The notes under the pieces were generated by a model that was not told the DNA's origin, made no database searches, and saw nothing but the letters and a program-made list of their open reading frames with translations. From Lentisphaerota bacterium (GTDB lineage: Bacteria > Verrucomicrobiota > Kiritimatiellia > UBA8416 > VGWJ01), in contig VGWJ01000036.1 of the NCBI GenBank assembly GCA_016873635.1, positions 1 to 32,445 on the forward strand: a stretch of 32,445 bases of DNA, written 5' to 3'. Position 1 is the stretch's first letter, and each line of letters opens with the position of its first letter. Below are positions 7,034 to 15,675 of this stretch, piece after piece. The position numbers were made by a program, and so were the translations under genes.

Positions 7034-10000
7034 ATGGCCCGTCCCGCACAGAACCCCGCGCCCGGGTCGCGCCTGCTTTGCCGGCGCGGCGACGTGCTGG
7101 AGGTCGTCCTGACGCTTCCCGCACCCGCGGCCGGGCACGCCTGGCTGCGCACCAACGTCGGCCGCGCCGCCGTGGCGCGCCGCGCCGTCGCCGAACACGT
7201 CGATTCGGGCAGGCCGCCTCTCGCCCTGGACTGGCACGACATCCCCATGCGCCGGGTGGACGACCGCCGTTTCCGCGCGGCGGCGCCCCTGCACGAAGTC
7301 GGACGCTTCGAAGCCAAGGCCTTCTTCCGCGCCGACGGCGCGGATCGGCTGGCCTGGCCCGAGGGCGACAATCTCCGCGTCAAGGTGGAGCCGGCCTCCG
7401 ACGCCGCCGCCAACTCGGTCTACACCGCCTTCGTGCGCCTGATGGGCGCGCGCCGCGCCGGGGCCGGGCAGCCCCCCGTGGAAGAAGCGCTCCTGCGCGG
7501 GCTCGAAGACGCCGGGTACGAAGTCATCCCCCGCTCGGGCACGTTCCGCGATCTGATCCGCCGGCTCGACTTCATCATCGGCACGCTGCGCTTCCGCATC
7601 GTCCAGCTCCTGCCCATCCATCCCGTGCCGACCACCTACGCGCGCATGGGCCGGCTGGGCAGCCCCTTCGCGGCCCTCGATTTCACGGAGGTCGACCCGG
7701 CCCTGGCGGAGTTCGACCGCAAGACCACGCCCATGGACCAGTTCATCGAGCTGGTCGACGCCGTGCACGCGCGCGGCGCGCGGCTTTTCATGGACATGCC
7801 CGTGAATCACACGGGATGGGCGTCGCGCATGCAGATCGCGCATCCCGAATGGTTTCTGCGGAACGGCGATTCCTCCTTCCGCTCTCCCGGCGCATGGGGC
7901 GTCACCTGGGAGGATCTCTCCCAGCTCGACTACGCGCACCGCGACCTCTGGCAGAGCATGGCGCGGACGTTCCTGCTGTGGTGCGAACGCGGCGTGGACG
8001 GCTTCCGCTGCGACGCCGGCTACATGGTGCCGCAGGCCGCCTGGGAATACATCGTCGCCTCCGTCCGCCGCCAGTACCCGGACACGATCTTCCTGCTCGA
8101 AGGGCTGGGCGGCAGGCTGGAGACCACCCGCGCGCTGCTCGGCGAAGCCGGACTGGACTGGGCCTATTCCGAGCTGTTCCAGTCCCTGTCGCGCGCCGAT
8201 ATCGAGCGCTGCCTCGCCGTCGCCGACGCCGTCTGCGCCGCGGACGGCACTCTGATCCATTTCGCCGAAACGCACGACAACCGCCGCCTGGCGGCGCGTT
8301 CGCGCGATTTCGCGCGCATGCGCACGGCCCTGGCCGCGCTGCTCGCCCGCAACGGGGCCTTCGGCATGACCACGGGCGTGGAATGGTTCGCGACCGAGAA
8401 GATCGACGTCCACTGCCTTACTTCCCTGAACTGGGACAGCGCCGAGAACCAGGTGCATCACATCCGGCGCCTTAACGCCGTCCTGGAGGCCCATCCCGCC
8501 TTCCACGCCGGCGCCGCCTTACGTCTGATTCACAACTCTCCGGACGAAGCCCTTGCCGCCAGGCGCGTTTCCGCCGAAGGAGGCCGCGCGGTTCTTGTGC
8601 TCGCAAACCTGCGCGACGACGCCACCCAGACGGCCGCCTGGCCGCGCCGCGAATTCGACGCCGCGGGACGGCGCCTCACGGACCTTCTCGGCGGAGCGGC
8701 GCCGCTCGTCGAGGACCGCGGCGCGGACCTCGCCTGCCGCCTCGAGCCCGGGCAGGTGCTGTGCCTTTCGACGGAACCGGCCGATGCCGAACGGATTGAG
8801 TCGGTCCTGCGGACGCCGGCTTCCGTCCCGGCGCCCTGCCGCGCCCAGACGGCGCGCGCCAAGGCCATGGAGATCCGCCTCTTCTTCCGACCCGACGCTC
8901 TTGAAGCGACCGCCGATCCCGACCGCGACGCCGCGGATCTCGCGTGCGACCCCGCGGGCTTCTGCCGCCGCGCGGCCGCCGCCCTGACGCCCGCCGGTCC
9001 GGCGGACGCGGCGCGGGACGAAGCCGCGGCTTCCGGCCGGGCCGCGCCCGCCCGCCCGCCGTCCGCCCATGCGCCCGTGACCGTCTGGCGCTGGCCGCGC
9101 GACGCGCGGCGCCGCGTGGTGCTGCCGCCGGGACATTGCCTTCTCGTCCGGTCCTCCGTTCCGTTTGCGGCCGCGCTGCGCGACGCGGCCCGCGCCTACC
9201 GGCGGGAATCAAGCCTGCCCTGCGACGACGGCACGCACTTCGCGGCGCTGCTCCCCCCCTCCGCGGAGGAGTTCTCCGGACCGGACCTGCGCCTGGACAT
9301 GGAGGCCTTCGAAAACGGCGGCTGCCGCCGCGCCTCGGGCCCCCTGCTCATGCCGCCGGCTTCGCGCGAGGTGAGAGTGCGCACCTCTTTCACGCGCGAA
9401 GAAGTCATCGCCGGCGACCTCTACGCGCTGGCCACCAACGGCCTGGGCGGCATGGCCCAGGTGCGCGGCGCGTGGGGGCAGATACGCAGCCAGTACGACG
9501 CCCTGCTCGCCGCCAACCTGGACGCCGCGGCGCCCGCGGACCGCCGCGTCATGCTCGCGCGCTGCCGCGGCTGGCTGGTCCGCGACGAATACTCCGAGGA
9601 ACTCGGGCCGCATTGCCTCGACGCGTTCGCGCACGCGCCCGGCGGCGAGACCCGCTGGCGTTTCACCGTTCCCGCCGGACGCGGCCGTGTCGTGCGCCTG
9701 CGCGTCTGCCTGAGCATGCCCGCGCTGCGGAACGCCGTCGCGCTGCGGTTCGTCCGCGAAAAGGCCGGCAACGCGCCCGAGGCGCTGGACGACGGCGTGC
9801 CGGTCAGCCTGATCCTCCGTCCGGACGTGGAGGACCGGATCAACCACGAACGCACGCGAGCCTTCGCCGGGCCCGAGCGCGACTGGCCGCGCGCCACCGC
9901 GCACGATCCGGGCGGATTCGTCTTCGCGCCCTCCGCCGACCGCCGGCTGCACGTGCGCCTCGCACCCGGCGCGTTCGCCTGGGAACCGCAGTGGGTCTAC

Positions 10001-11527
10001 GGCATCGCGCTTCCGGCGGAGGCGGATCGCGGACAGGACGGCACGTCGGACCTCTTCAGTCCGGGCTACTTCCGCGTCGCCCTGCGCGGCGGCGAGGAAG
10101 CGACGCTGCTGGCGGAGGTCGGAAGAGAGTCCCTCGCGCCACCCCTTGCGCCCGGGAACGGGGAGAGTCCGCGTGGCGGATGCGCCCCAATTTCGCCTGC
10201 CCCCGGAGAGAATGCCGGCGCTTCCCCTCCCTCTCCCCTTGGGGGGCACACGCTCTCTTCTCCTCCCTCTCCCCTTGGGGGAGAGGGCCGGGGTGAGGGG
10301 TTCCTCGCCGGCGCGGGCCTGGCCGCCATGCGCCAGTTCCTCGTAAGACGCGGCGACGCAATCACCGTGATCGCGGGCTACCCGTGGTTCCTGGACTGGG
10401 GCCGCGACACGCTGATCTGCCTGCGCGGCCTGATCGCGGCCGGGCTGCTGCGCGAGGCCCGCGCCGTTCTGACGCAGTTCGCGCGTTTCGAGCGCGACGG
10501 CACGCTGCCCAACATGCTGCGCGGCGCCGACGACTCCAACCGCGACACTTCCGACGCCCCCCTGTGGTTCTGCGTGGCCTGCGACGAACTGATGGCCCGC
10601 GAAGGCAGCGCGGCCTTCGCCGCGCAGGACTGCGGCGGCCGGAGTCTCGCCGCGGTCCTGCGTTCGATCGGCGATTCGTACCTGCGCGGAACGCCCAACG
10701 GCATCCGCGTGGACGCGCGCAGCGCCCTGGTTTTCAGCCCTTGCCACTTCACCTGGATGGACACCAACCACCCGGCCGGCACGCCGCGCGAGGGCTATCC
10801 CGTCGAGATCCAGGCCCTTTGGCGCCGCGCGCTCGGAACGCTGTCCCGCCTCGATCCCGACGGCCCCTGGGCGGACCTCGCCGCCAAGGTCAAACGGTCG
10901 GTGATGGACATGTTCATCGTAGACGGCCGGATCCGGGATGCGGAGTCCGAAGCGCGGAACGATCTGTACCTGTCCGATTGCCTTCACGGCCCGCCCGGCA
11001 CGCCCGCGGCGGCCGCCGAAACGGACGACGCGCTGCGTCCCAACCAGCTCCTGGCCGTCACCCTCGGGCTCGTCGACGATCCGGATGTCTGCGCCGGCAT
11101 CCTGGCGGCGACGGAGGAATTGCTGGTTCCGGGGGCGATTCGCAGCCTGGCCGACCGTCCCGTGCGACGCGCGCTGCCTATCGTGCACGACGGCCGCCCG
11201 CTCAACGACCCGCGCAAGCCCTACTGGGGCGCGTACCGCGGCGAAGAGGATACCCGGCGCAAGCCCGCCTACCACAACGGCACGGCCTGGACGTGGCTGT
11301 TCCCGTCCTACGCCGAGGCGCTGGTGATGACGTGCGGCGACGCCGCGCGCGGCGCGGCCCTGGCCCTGCTCGCCGGCAGCGAAGCGCTGATCAACTCCGG
11401 CTGCGTGGGCCAGGTGCCGGAGATCGTCGACGGCGACGCGCCGCATGCGCCGCGGGGCTGCGGCGCGCAGGCCTGGGGCGTCACCGAACTCTACAGAGTG
11501 CTTGCTTTCCTTGCGCCGAAGGCATAA
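7034..11527 (+). CDS. Bifunctional glycogen debranching enzyme fusion (GH13 plus GDE_N plus GH133)
   Basis: A 1,497-aa protein with four parts. The GH13 alpha-amylase-type barrel (about 120-500) has region I DMPVNHTGW, nucleophile D327 (GVDGFRCDAGY), acid/base E356 (LLEGLGG) and D415 (FAETHDN), so the catalytic triad is intact. A beta C-domain follows (about 500-590). A GDE_N-like domain is recognisable by LATNGLGGMAQVRG (about 795). The GH133 amylo-alpha-1,6-glucosidase domain (about 1095-1497) starts at GYPWFLDWGRDT (G1115) and has TWMDTNHPAG, HNGTAWTWL and CGAQAWGVTEL. The expected job is transfer of maltooligosyl stubs and hydrolysis of the alpha-1,6 glucose left on glycogen, as in eukaryotic GDE, which has similar length and logic. 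The GH13 part reads as a bacterial amylase rather than as human AGL, so the fusion may be independent. Residues about 1033-1092 are translated repeat DNA. Confidence 0.9.
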   Translation: MARPAQNPAPGSRLLCRRGDVLEVVLTLPAPAAGHAWLRTNVGRAAVARRAVAEHVDSGRPPLALDWHDIPMRRVDDRRFRAAAPLHEVGRFEAKAFFRADGADRLAWPEGDNLRVKVEPASDAAANSVYTAFVRLMGARRAGAGQPPVEEALLRGLEDAGYEVIPRSGTFRDLIRRLDFIIGTLRFRIVQLLPIHPVPTTYARMGRLGSPFAALDFTEVDPALAEFDRKTTPMDQFIELVDAVHARGARLFMDMPVNHTGWASRMQIAHPEWFLRNGDSSFRSPGAWGVTWEDLSQLDYAHRDLWQSMARTFLLWCERGVDGFRCDAGYMVPQAAWEYIVASVRRQYPDTIFLLEGLGGRLETTRALLGEAGLDWAYSELFQSLSRADIERCLAVADAVCAADGTLIHFAETHDNRRLAARSRDFARMRTALAALLARNGAFGMTTGVEWFATEKIDVHCLTSLNWDSAENQVHHIRRLNAVLEAHPAFHAGAALRLIHNSPDEALAARRVSAEGGRAVLVLANLRDDATQTAAWPRREFDAAGRRLTDLLGGAAPLVEDRGADLACRLEPGQVLCLSTEPADAERIESVLRTPASVPAPCRAQTARAKAMEIRLFFRPDALEATADPDRDAADLACDPAGFCRRAAAALTPAGPADAARDEAAASGRAAPARPPSAHAPVTVWRWPRDARRRVVLPPGHCLLVRSSVPFAAALRDAARAYRRESSLPCDDGTHFAALLPPSAEEFSGPDLRLDMEAFENGGCRRASGPLLMPPASREVRVRTSFTREEVIAGDLYALATNGLGGMAQVRGAWGQIRSQYDALLAANLDAAAPADRRVMLARCRGWLVRDEYSEELGPHCLDAFAHAPGGETRWRFTVPAGRGRVVRLRVCLSMPALRNAVALRFVREKAGNAPEALDDGVPVSLILRPDVEDRINHERTRAFAGPERDWPRATAHDPGGFVFAPSADRRLHVRLAPGAFAWEPQWVYGIALPAEADRGQDGTSDLFSPGYFRVALRGGEEATLLAEVGRESLAPPLAPGNGESPRGGCAPISPAPGENAGASPPSPLGGHTLSSPPSPLGGEGRGEGFLAGAGLAAMRQFLVRRGDAITVIAGYPWFLDWGRDTLICLRGLIAAGLLREARAVLTQFARFERDGTLPNMLRGADDSNRDTSDAPLWFCVACDELMAREGSAAFAAQDCGGRSLAAVLRSIGDSYLRGTPNGIRVDARSALVFSPCHFTWMDTNHPAGTPREGYPVEIQALWRRALGTLSRLDPDGPWADLAAKVKRSVMDMFIVDGRIRDAESEARNDLYLSDCLHGPPGTPAAAAETDDALRPNQLLAVTLGLVDDPDVCAGILAATEELLVPGAIRSLADRPVRRALPIVHDGRPLNDPRKPYWGAYRGEEDTRRKPAYHNGTAWTWLFPSYAEALVMTCGDAARGAALALLAGSEALINSGCVGQVPEIVDGDAPHAPRGCGAQAWGVTELYRVLAFLAPKA
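10129..10302. repeat. Dispersed repeat DNA inside the debranching gene, kept in frame
   Basis: The core CTCCCTCTCCCCTTGGGG occurs at 10227-10244 and again at 10263-10280. The second copy continues into GGGAGAGGGCCGGGGTGAGG, making a palindrome (CTCTCCCC / GGGGAGAG). A related GC-rich segment with CCCGGG and GGGGAGAG lies at 10143-10168. This is the look of a common intergenic REP/MITE-like repeat. Here it is read as Pro/Gly/Ser-rich peptide (SPPSPLGGEGRGEG) between the GDE_N and GH133 domains without a stop or frameshift. Confidence 0.7.
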
Positions 11528-11640
11528 TGTTCTTGCCCGTGCGAGGCCAAGGAGGGGAGAATCCGTCTGTTCCTGGTCGGCGGCTTCCTGTTTCAAGACG
11601 CCGGCCGGATCAGCATCTTTCAAGCGGAGGAGCATCAGTC

Positions 11641-11919
11641 ATGCCACAGAAGACAAAGAGCGCCAAGAGACGGGTGAAATTTGCGGTTCAAGCGGATCGC
11701 GGCAACGAGGTTGCGGTGGCCGGCACGTTTAACGATTGGGATCCCGCCAGGAACAAGATGCGGTTCAAGGACGGCACGTGGGCCGCGTCGCTGCTCCTGC
11801 TTCCGGGACGCTACGAATACAAGTTCGTGATCAACGGCGTCTGGTGCGTCGACCCGGCCTGCAACGAATGGACGCCTAACGCCTACGGCTCCCTGAACAG
11901 CGTTGTGACCGTGGCGTAG
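11641..11919 (+). CDS. Stand-alone CBM48/AMPK-beta-type glycogen-binding protein
   Basis: A 92-aa single-domain protein. After a basic N-terminus (KTKSAKRR) it is a complete early-set CBM48 module: VAVAGTFNDWDP, GRYEYKFVINGVW, DP...GSLNSVVTV. Aligned from memory with AMPK beta-1, the carbohydrate-contacting residues W100, K126, W133 and N150 correspond to W33, K61, W68 and N86, so glycogen binding is likely. No catalytic domain is attached. GGAGGAG at 11626-11632 is a strong ribosome site. It sits between the debranching enzyme and glycogen synthase, so it probably binds or localises on the same polymer, or regulates one of the enzymes (inference). Confidence 0.9.
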   Translation: MPQKTKSAKRRVKFAVQADRGNEVAVAGTFNDWDPARNKMRFKDGTWAASLLLLPGRYEYKFVINGVWCVDPACNEWTPNAYGSLNSVVTVA

Positions 11920-12032
11920 TCGGGGCGACGCCGCGCCGCACGCGCGTCCCCGCGCGACGATCACACGACGGCTGGACGGGAAGCCTGACGGAGCCCGGCA
12001 TCCGGCCGGCTGTCCCCGGCGCGTGAGACGAC

Positions 12033-13622
12033 ATGTCGCATGAAGTCCATAGGCAGCGGGCGACCGACCCGCACGGCTGGAGCACGGCCTGGGTGGGCGA
12101 AGCCGCGCCCCAGGCCCGGCGCCGCAATCCGCGCATCCTCGTCGTGACGCCGGAGATCACCTATCTCCCGCTCGGCATGGGCAACATGGCCAACACGCTC
12201 CGCGCGAAAGCGGGCGGTCTGGCCGACGTGTCCGCTTCGCTGGTTTCGGCCCTGTTCAGTCTCGGCGCCGACATTCACGTGGCGCTGCCGCACTACCGGC
12301 GCATGTTCCACATCGAGGTCGGGCGCTTCATCAACGACGAGCTGCGCATCTACAAGCGGGTGCTGCCCGATTCGCGCATCCACCTCGCGCAGGACCGCAT
12401 CTTCTACTACCAGACGGGCGTCTACGAAGACTACGTGGCCAGCCACCGCGTGGCCCTCGCCTTTCAGCGCGAGGTGATCAACAACATCCTCCCGCGCGTC
12501 GCCCCCGACCTCGTGCACTGCAACGACTGGATGACGGGCCTTATCCCGCCCATGGCGCGGCGGCTGAACATCCCCTGTCTTTTCACCGTGCACAACATCC
12601 ATACGCAGAAGATCGCGCTCGAGCACATCGAGCTCAGCGGCATAGACGCGGCCGAGTTCTGGACCAACCTGTACTTCGAGCGCCCGCCGGTCAACTACGA
12701 GGAAAGCCGCACGCGCAACGGCGTGGATCTCCTGGCCAGCGGCGTCTTCGCCGCGCATTTCGTCAACACCGTAAGCCCCACGTTCCTCGAGGAAATCTGC
12801 GCCGGCATGCACGGCTTCATCCCCGACGCCTTCCGCTCCGAGATGCGCCACAAGCGCGACGCCGGATGCGCCGCGGGCATCCTGAACGCCCCGGACCCGT
12901 CCTACAATCCGGAGCGCGACGGCATGATTCCCTGCCGCTACACGGCCGCGTCGCACGTGGAGGGCAAGCGCCGCAACAAGGTCCAGCTGCAGGAGCGCCT
13001 GGGCCTGATCAAGAACCCGAACGCGCCGCTTTTCTTCTGGCCCTCGCGCCTCGATCCGGCGCAGAAGGGCTGCCAGTTGCTGGCGGAGATCCTCCACCGC
13101 GTCGTGGAGAAGTACAGGGACGAGAACCTCCAGGTCGTGTTTGTCGCCAACGGCCCGTTCCAGCGCCACTTTCACGACATCGTCCGCCTGCACGACCTGT
13201 ACCGGCGGGTCGTGGTTTGCGATTTCGACGAGGACATCTCGCGCCTGGGCTACGCGGCCTCGGACTTCATGCTGATGCCTTCGCGCTTCGAGCCCTGCGG
13301 CCTGCCGCAGATGATCGGCGCGATCTACGGCAGCCTGCCGGTCGCCCACGCCACGGGCGGCCTGAAGGACACGGTGTCGCATCTGGACGCGGCGCGCGGC
13401 ACGGGCAACGGGTTCGTGTTCGAGACCCACGACAGCAACGGGCTCTCCTGGGCCATTGACCAGGCCATGGCGTTCCGCGCCCTGCCCGGCGAAATCCGCA
13501 TGGAGCAGGTCGCGCGCGTGATGCGGGAAAGCGCCGCGCGCTTCACGCACGACGTGACCGCGCGGCAATACATTGAACTCTACGAACAGATGCTCGAGCG
13601 CCCGCTTGTCAAGCCTGGGTGA
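12033..13622 (+). CDS. glgA: Glycogen (starch) synthase, GT5 family
   Basis: A 529-aa GT-B glycosyltransferase that extends alpha-1,4-glucan from a nucleotide-glucose donor, normally ADP-glucose. The N-terminal KAGGLADV motif (K59-V66), which contacts the donor diphosphate, is present. The C-terminal half has WPSRLDPAQKG and SRFEPCGLPQMIGAIYGSLP with the catalytic Glu at E420, then HATGGLKDTV. About 30 extra polar residues precede the first beta strand (RILVVTPEITYLP). A longer insert around 270-310 includes NAPDPSYNPERDG. The start ATG has only a weak GAG-type ribosome site. glgB begins within the last bases of this gene, so the two are probably co-translated. Confidence 0.92.
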   Translation: MSHEVHRQRATDPHGWSTAWVGEAAPQARRRNPRILVVTPEITYLPLGMGNMANTLRAKAGGLADVSASLVSALFSLGADIHVALPHYRRMFHIEVGRFINDELRIYKRVLPDSRIHLAQDRIFYYQTGVYEDYVASHRVALAFQREVINNILPRVAPDLVHCNDWMTGLIPPMARRLNIPCLFTVHNIHTQKIALEHIELSGIDAAEFWTNLYFERPPVNYEESRTRNGVDLLASGVFAAHFVNTVSPTFLEEICAGMHGFIPDAFRSEMRHKRDAGCAAGILNAPDPSYNPERDGMIPCRYTAASHVEGKRRNKVQLQERLGLIKNPNAPLFFWPSRLDPAQKGCQLLAEILHRVVEKYRDENLQVVFVANGPFQRHFHDIVRLHDLYRRVVVCDFDEDISRLGYAASDFMLMPSRFEPCGLPQMIGAIYGSLPVAHATGGLKDTVSHLDAARGTGNGFVFETHDSNGLSWAIDQAMAFRALPGEIRMEQVARVMRESAARFTHDVTARQYIELYEQMLERPLVKPG

Positions 13623-15675
13623 CGATCCCTGGCTCGATCCGTTCATGCCGGACATCCGGCGGCGCGAGGCGCGCGCGCGCGAGGCCGAGCGGCGCCTCAC
13701 CGGCGGGCGGGCCACGCTGGCGGATTTCGCTTCCGGCCACGAGTATTTCGGCCTTCACCGCCTTGCCGACGGCTGGGTCTTCCGGGAATGGGCGCCCCAC
13801 GCCGATGGAATCGCCGTCATCGGCGCCTTCTCCGGCTGGCGCGCGTCGGACGCCTTCGCCCTGAGGCGGATGAGCGACCACGGCGCCTGGGAACTGCGCC
13901 TGCCGCCCGGCGCGCTCGCGCACGGCGACCTGTACCGCCTGCGCGTGCGCTGGCCGGGCGGCGAAGGCGACCGCATCCCGGCCTGGGCGCGCCGCGTCGT
14001 GCAGGACGACCGCACCAGGATATTCAACGCCCAGGCGTGGGCGCCGCCGCCCCACGCCTGGCGACACCCGCCGCCGCCGCGGCCCGCGGCGGCGCTGATC
14101 TACGAGTCGCACGTGGGCATGGCCCAGGAGCGCGCGGGCGTGGGAACCTATGACCAGTTCCGGCGCGAGATCCTGCCGCGCATCGCGGACGCCGGCTACA
14201 ACACCGTCCAGCTCATGGCGCTGGCCGAACACCCCTACTACGGCTCGTTCGGCTACCAGGTCTCCAGCTACTTCGCCGCCTCTTCGCGTTTCGGCACGCC
14301 CGAGGAGCTGAAGGCGCTCGTGGACGGCGCGCACGGCATGGGCCTGCGCGTGATCATGGACCTGGTGCACTCCCACGCCGCCGCCAACGAAGTGGAGGGA
14401 CTCTCCAGGTTCGACGGCACGCTCCACCAGTACTTTCACGCCGGCGGCCGCGGCATGCACCCCGCCTGGGGCTCGCGCTGCTTCGACTACGGCAAGCCGG
14501 AGGTCCTGCACTTCCTGCTGTCCAACTGCCGGTTCTGGCTGGACGAGTACCGCCTGGACGGCTTCCGCTTCGACGGCATCACCAGCATGCTGTACCACCA
14601 TCGCGGACTGGGCAACGCCTTCACGTCATACGCGCAATACTTCGACGGCTCCGTCGACGAGGACGCCGTGACCTACCTGACCCTGGCCAACAAGGTGGTC
14701 CACGCCGTCCGCCCCGACGCCGTGACCATCGCCGAGGACATCAGCGGCATGCCCGGCCTGGCGGCGCCCCCGGAGGACGGCGGGTGCGGTTTCGACTGCC
14801 GCCTGGCGATGGGCATTCCCGACGCGTGGACGCGGCTCTGCGAGCGGGTGCCGGACGAGCAATGGCACATGGGCGGCCTGTGGCGCGATCTCACGGACAG
14901 GCGCGCCGACGAGCGGACCGTCTCCTACGCGGAGTGTCACGACCAGGCCCTGGTCGGCGACAAGACCCTCATATTCAAGCTGATCGACGCGGAGATGTAC
15001 GCCTTCATGCGCGGCTCGGACACGAACCTGCGCGTGGACCGCGGCCTGGCGCTGCACAAGATGATCCGCCTGGTCACCCTGGCCACCGCCGGCCACGGCT
15101 ACCTCAACTTCATGGGCAACGAGTTCGGGCATCCCGAGTGGATCGATTTTCCGCGCGAAGGCAACAACTGGTCCTACGCCTACGCCCGGCGCCAGTGGCA
15201 TCTGCGGGACGATCCGCACCTGAAATACCGGTTTCTGGCCGAGTTCGACCGGGCCATGCTGGCGCTGTGCGCGGCCCACGGCATTCCGGGAAGCGACCCA
15301 CCCATGCTGCTGGCCGCGCGCGAAGAGGACAAGGTGCTGGCCTTCGGCCGCGCGGACCTGCTGTTCTTTTTCAACTTTCACGCGCAGCGCTCGCTCACGG
15401 ACTACGCGATCGAGGTGCCGCCGGGCGACTGCCGGCTGGAGCTGGATACGGACGCGGCGGCTTTCGGCGGGCACGCGCGGCTTGCCGCCGGCCAGGGCTA
15501 CGTGCCCGCGCCGGTCGTGGAGACCACGGCCCCGGGCCGGCGCGCGCTGCGCTTCCTGCTGCGGCTCTACCTGCCCTGCCGGACGGCGCTGGTGCTGCGC
15601 CGCGCGCCGCGGCCCTACCGCGCGTATCCGCCGCCGATGCCGTCGATGGAAGTGGCGCCGACCATGGGCAGGTAG
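13606..15675 (+). CDS. glgB: 1,4-alpha-glucan branching enzyme, eukaryote-type (GH13_8-like)
   Basis: About 689 aa. It cuts alpha-1,4 chains and rejoins them as alpha-1,6 branches. A CBM48-like N-domain (HRLADGWVFREWAPHADGIAVIGAFSGW) precedes the GH13 barrel. Blocks HPYYGSFGYQVSSYFAASSR, MDLVHSHAA, DGFRFDGITSMLYHH, IAEDISGMP and YAECHDQALVGDKT match eukaryotic GBE1 as I recall it far more than E. coli GlgB. The nucleophile Asp codon is at 14572, the acid/base Glu at 14734 and the transition-state Asp at 14941. The start is uncertain: the DDPWLDPF segment (as in GBE1 DPYLKPY) lies before the first ATG (13645), so a TTG at 13606, or at 13573, must be used inside glgA. The last about 20 residues overlap glgP on the other strand. 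Confidence 0.9.
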   Translation: MSSLGDDPWLDPFMPDIRRREARAREAERRLTGGRATLADFASGHEYFGLHRLADGWVFREWAPHADGIAVIGAFSGWRASDAFALRRMSDHGAWELRLPPGALAHGDLYRLRVRWPGGEGDRIPAWARRVVQDDRTRIFNAQAWAPPPHAWRHPPPPRPAAALIYESHVGMAQERAGVGTYDQFRREILPRIADAGYNTVQLMALAEHPYYGSFGYQVSSYFAASSRFGTPEELKALVDGAHGMGLRVIMDLVHSHAAANEVEGLSRFDGTLHQYFHAGGRGMHPAWGSRCFDYGKPEVLHFLLSNCRFWLDEYRLDGFRFDGITSMLYHHRGLGNAFTSYAQYFDGSVDEDAVTYLTLANKVVHAVRPDAVTIAEDISGMPGLAAPPEDGGCGFDCRLAMGIPDAWTRLCERVPDEQWHMGGLWRDLTDRRADERTVSYAECHDQALVGDKTLIFKLIDAEMYAFMRGSDTNLRVDRGLALHKMIRLVTLATAGHGYLNFMGNEFGHPEWIDFPREGNNWSYAYARRQWHLRDDPHLKYRFLAEFDRAMLALCAAHGIPGSDPPMLLAAREEDKVLAFGRADLLFFFNFHAQRSLTDYAIEVPPGDCRLELDTDAAAFGGHARLAAGQGYVPAPVVETTAPGRRALRFLLRLYLPCRTALVLRRAPRPYRAYPPPMPSMEVAPTMGR

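Noticed and set aside
10129-10302. Repeat insertion making the debranching gene a pseudogene
   Set aside because: No stop or frameshift results and the GH133 signatures continue in the same frame to a normal end.
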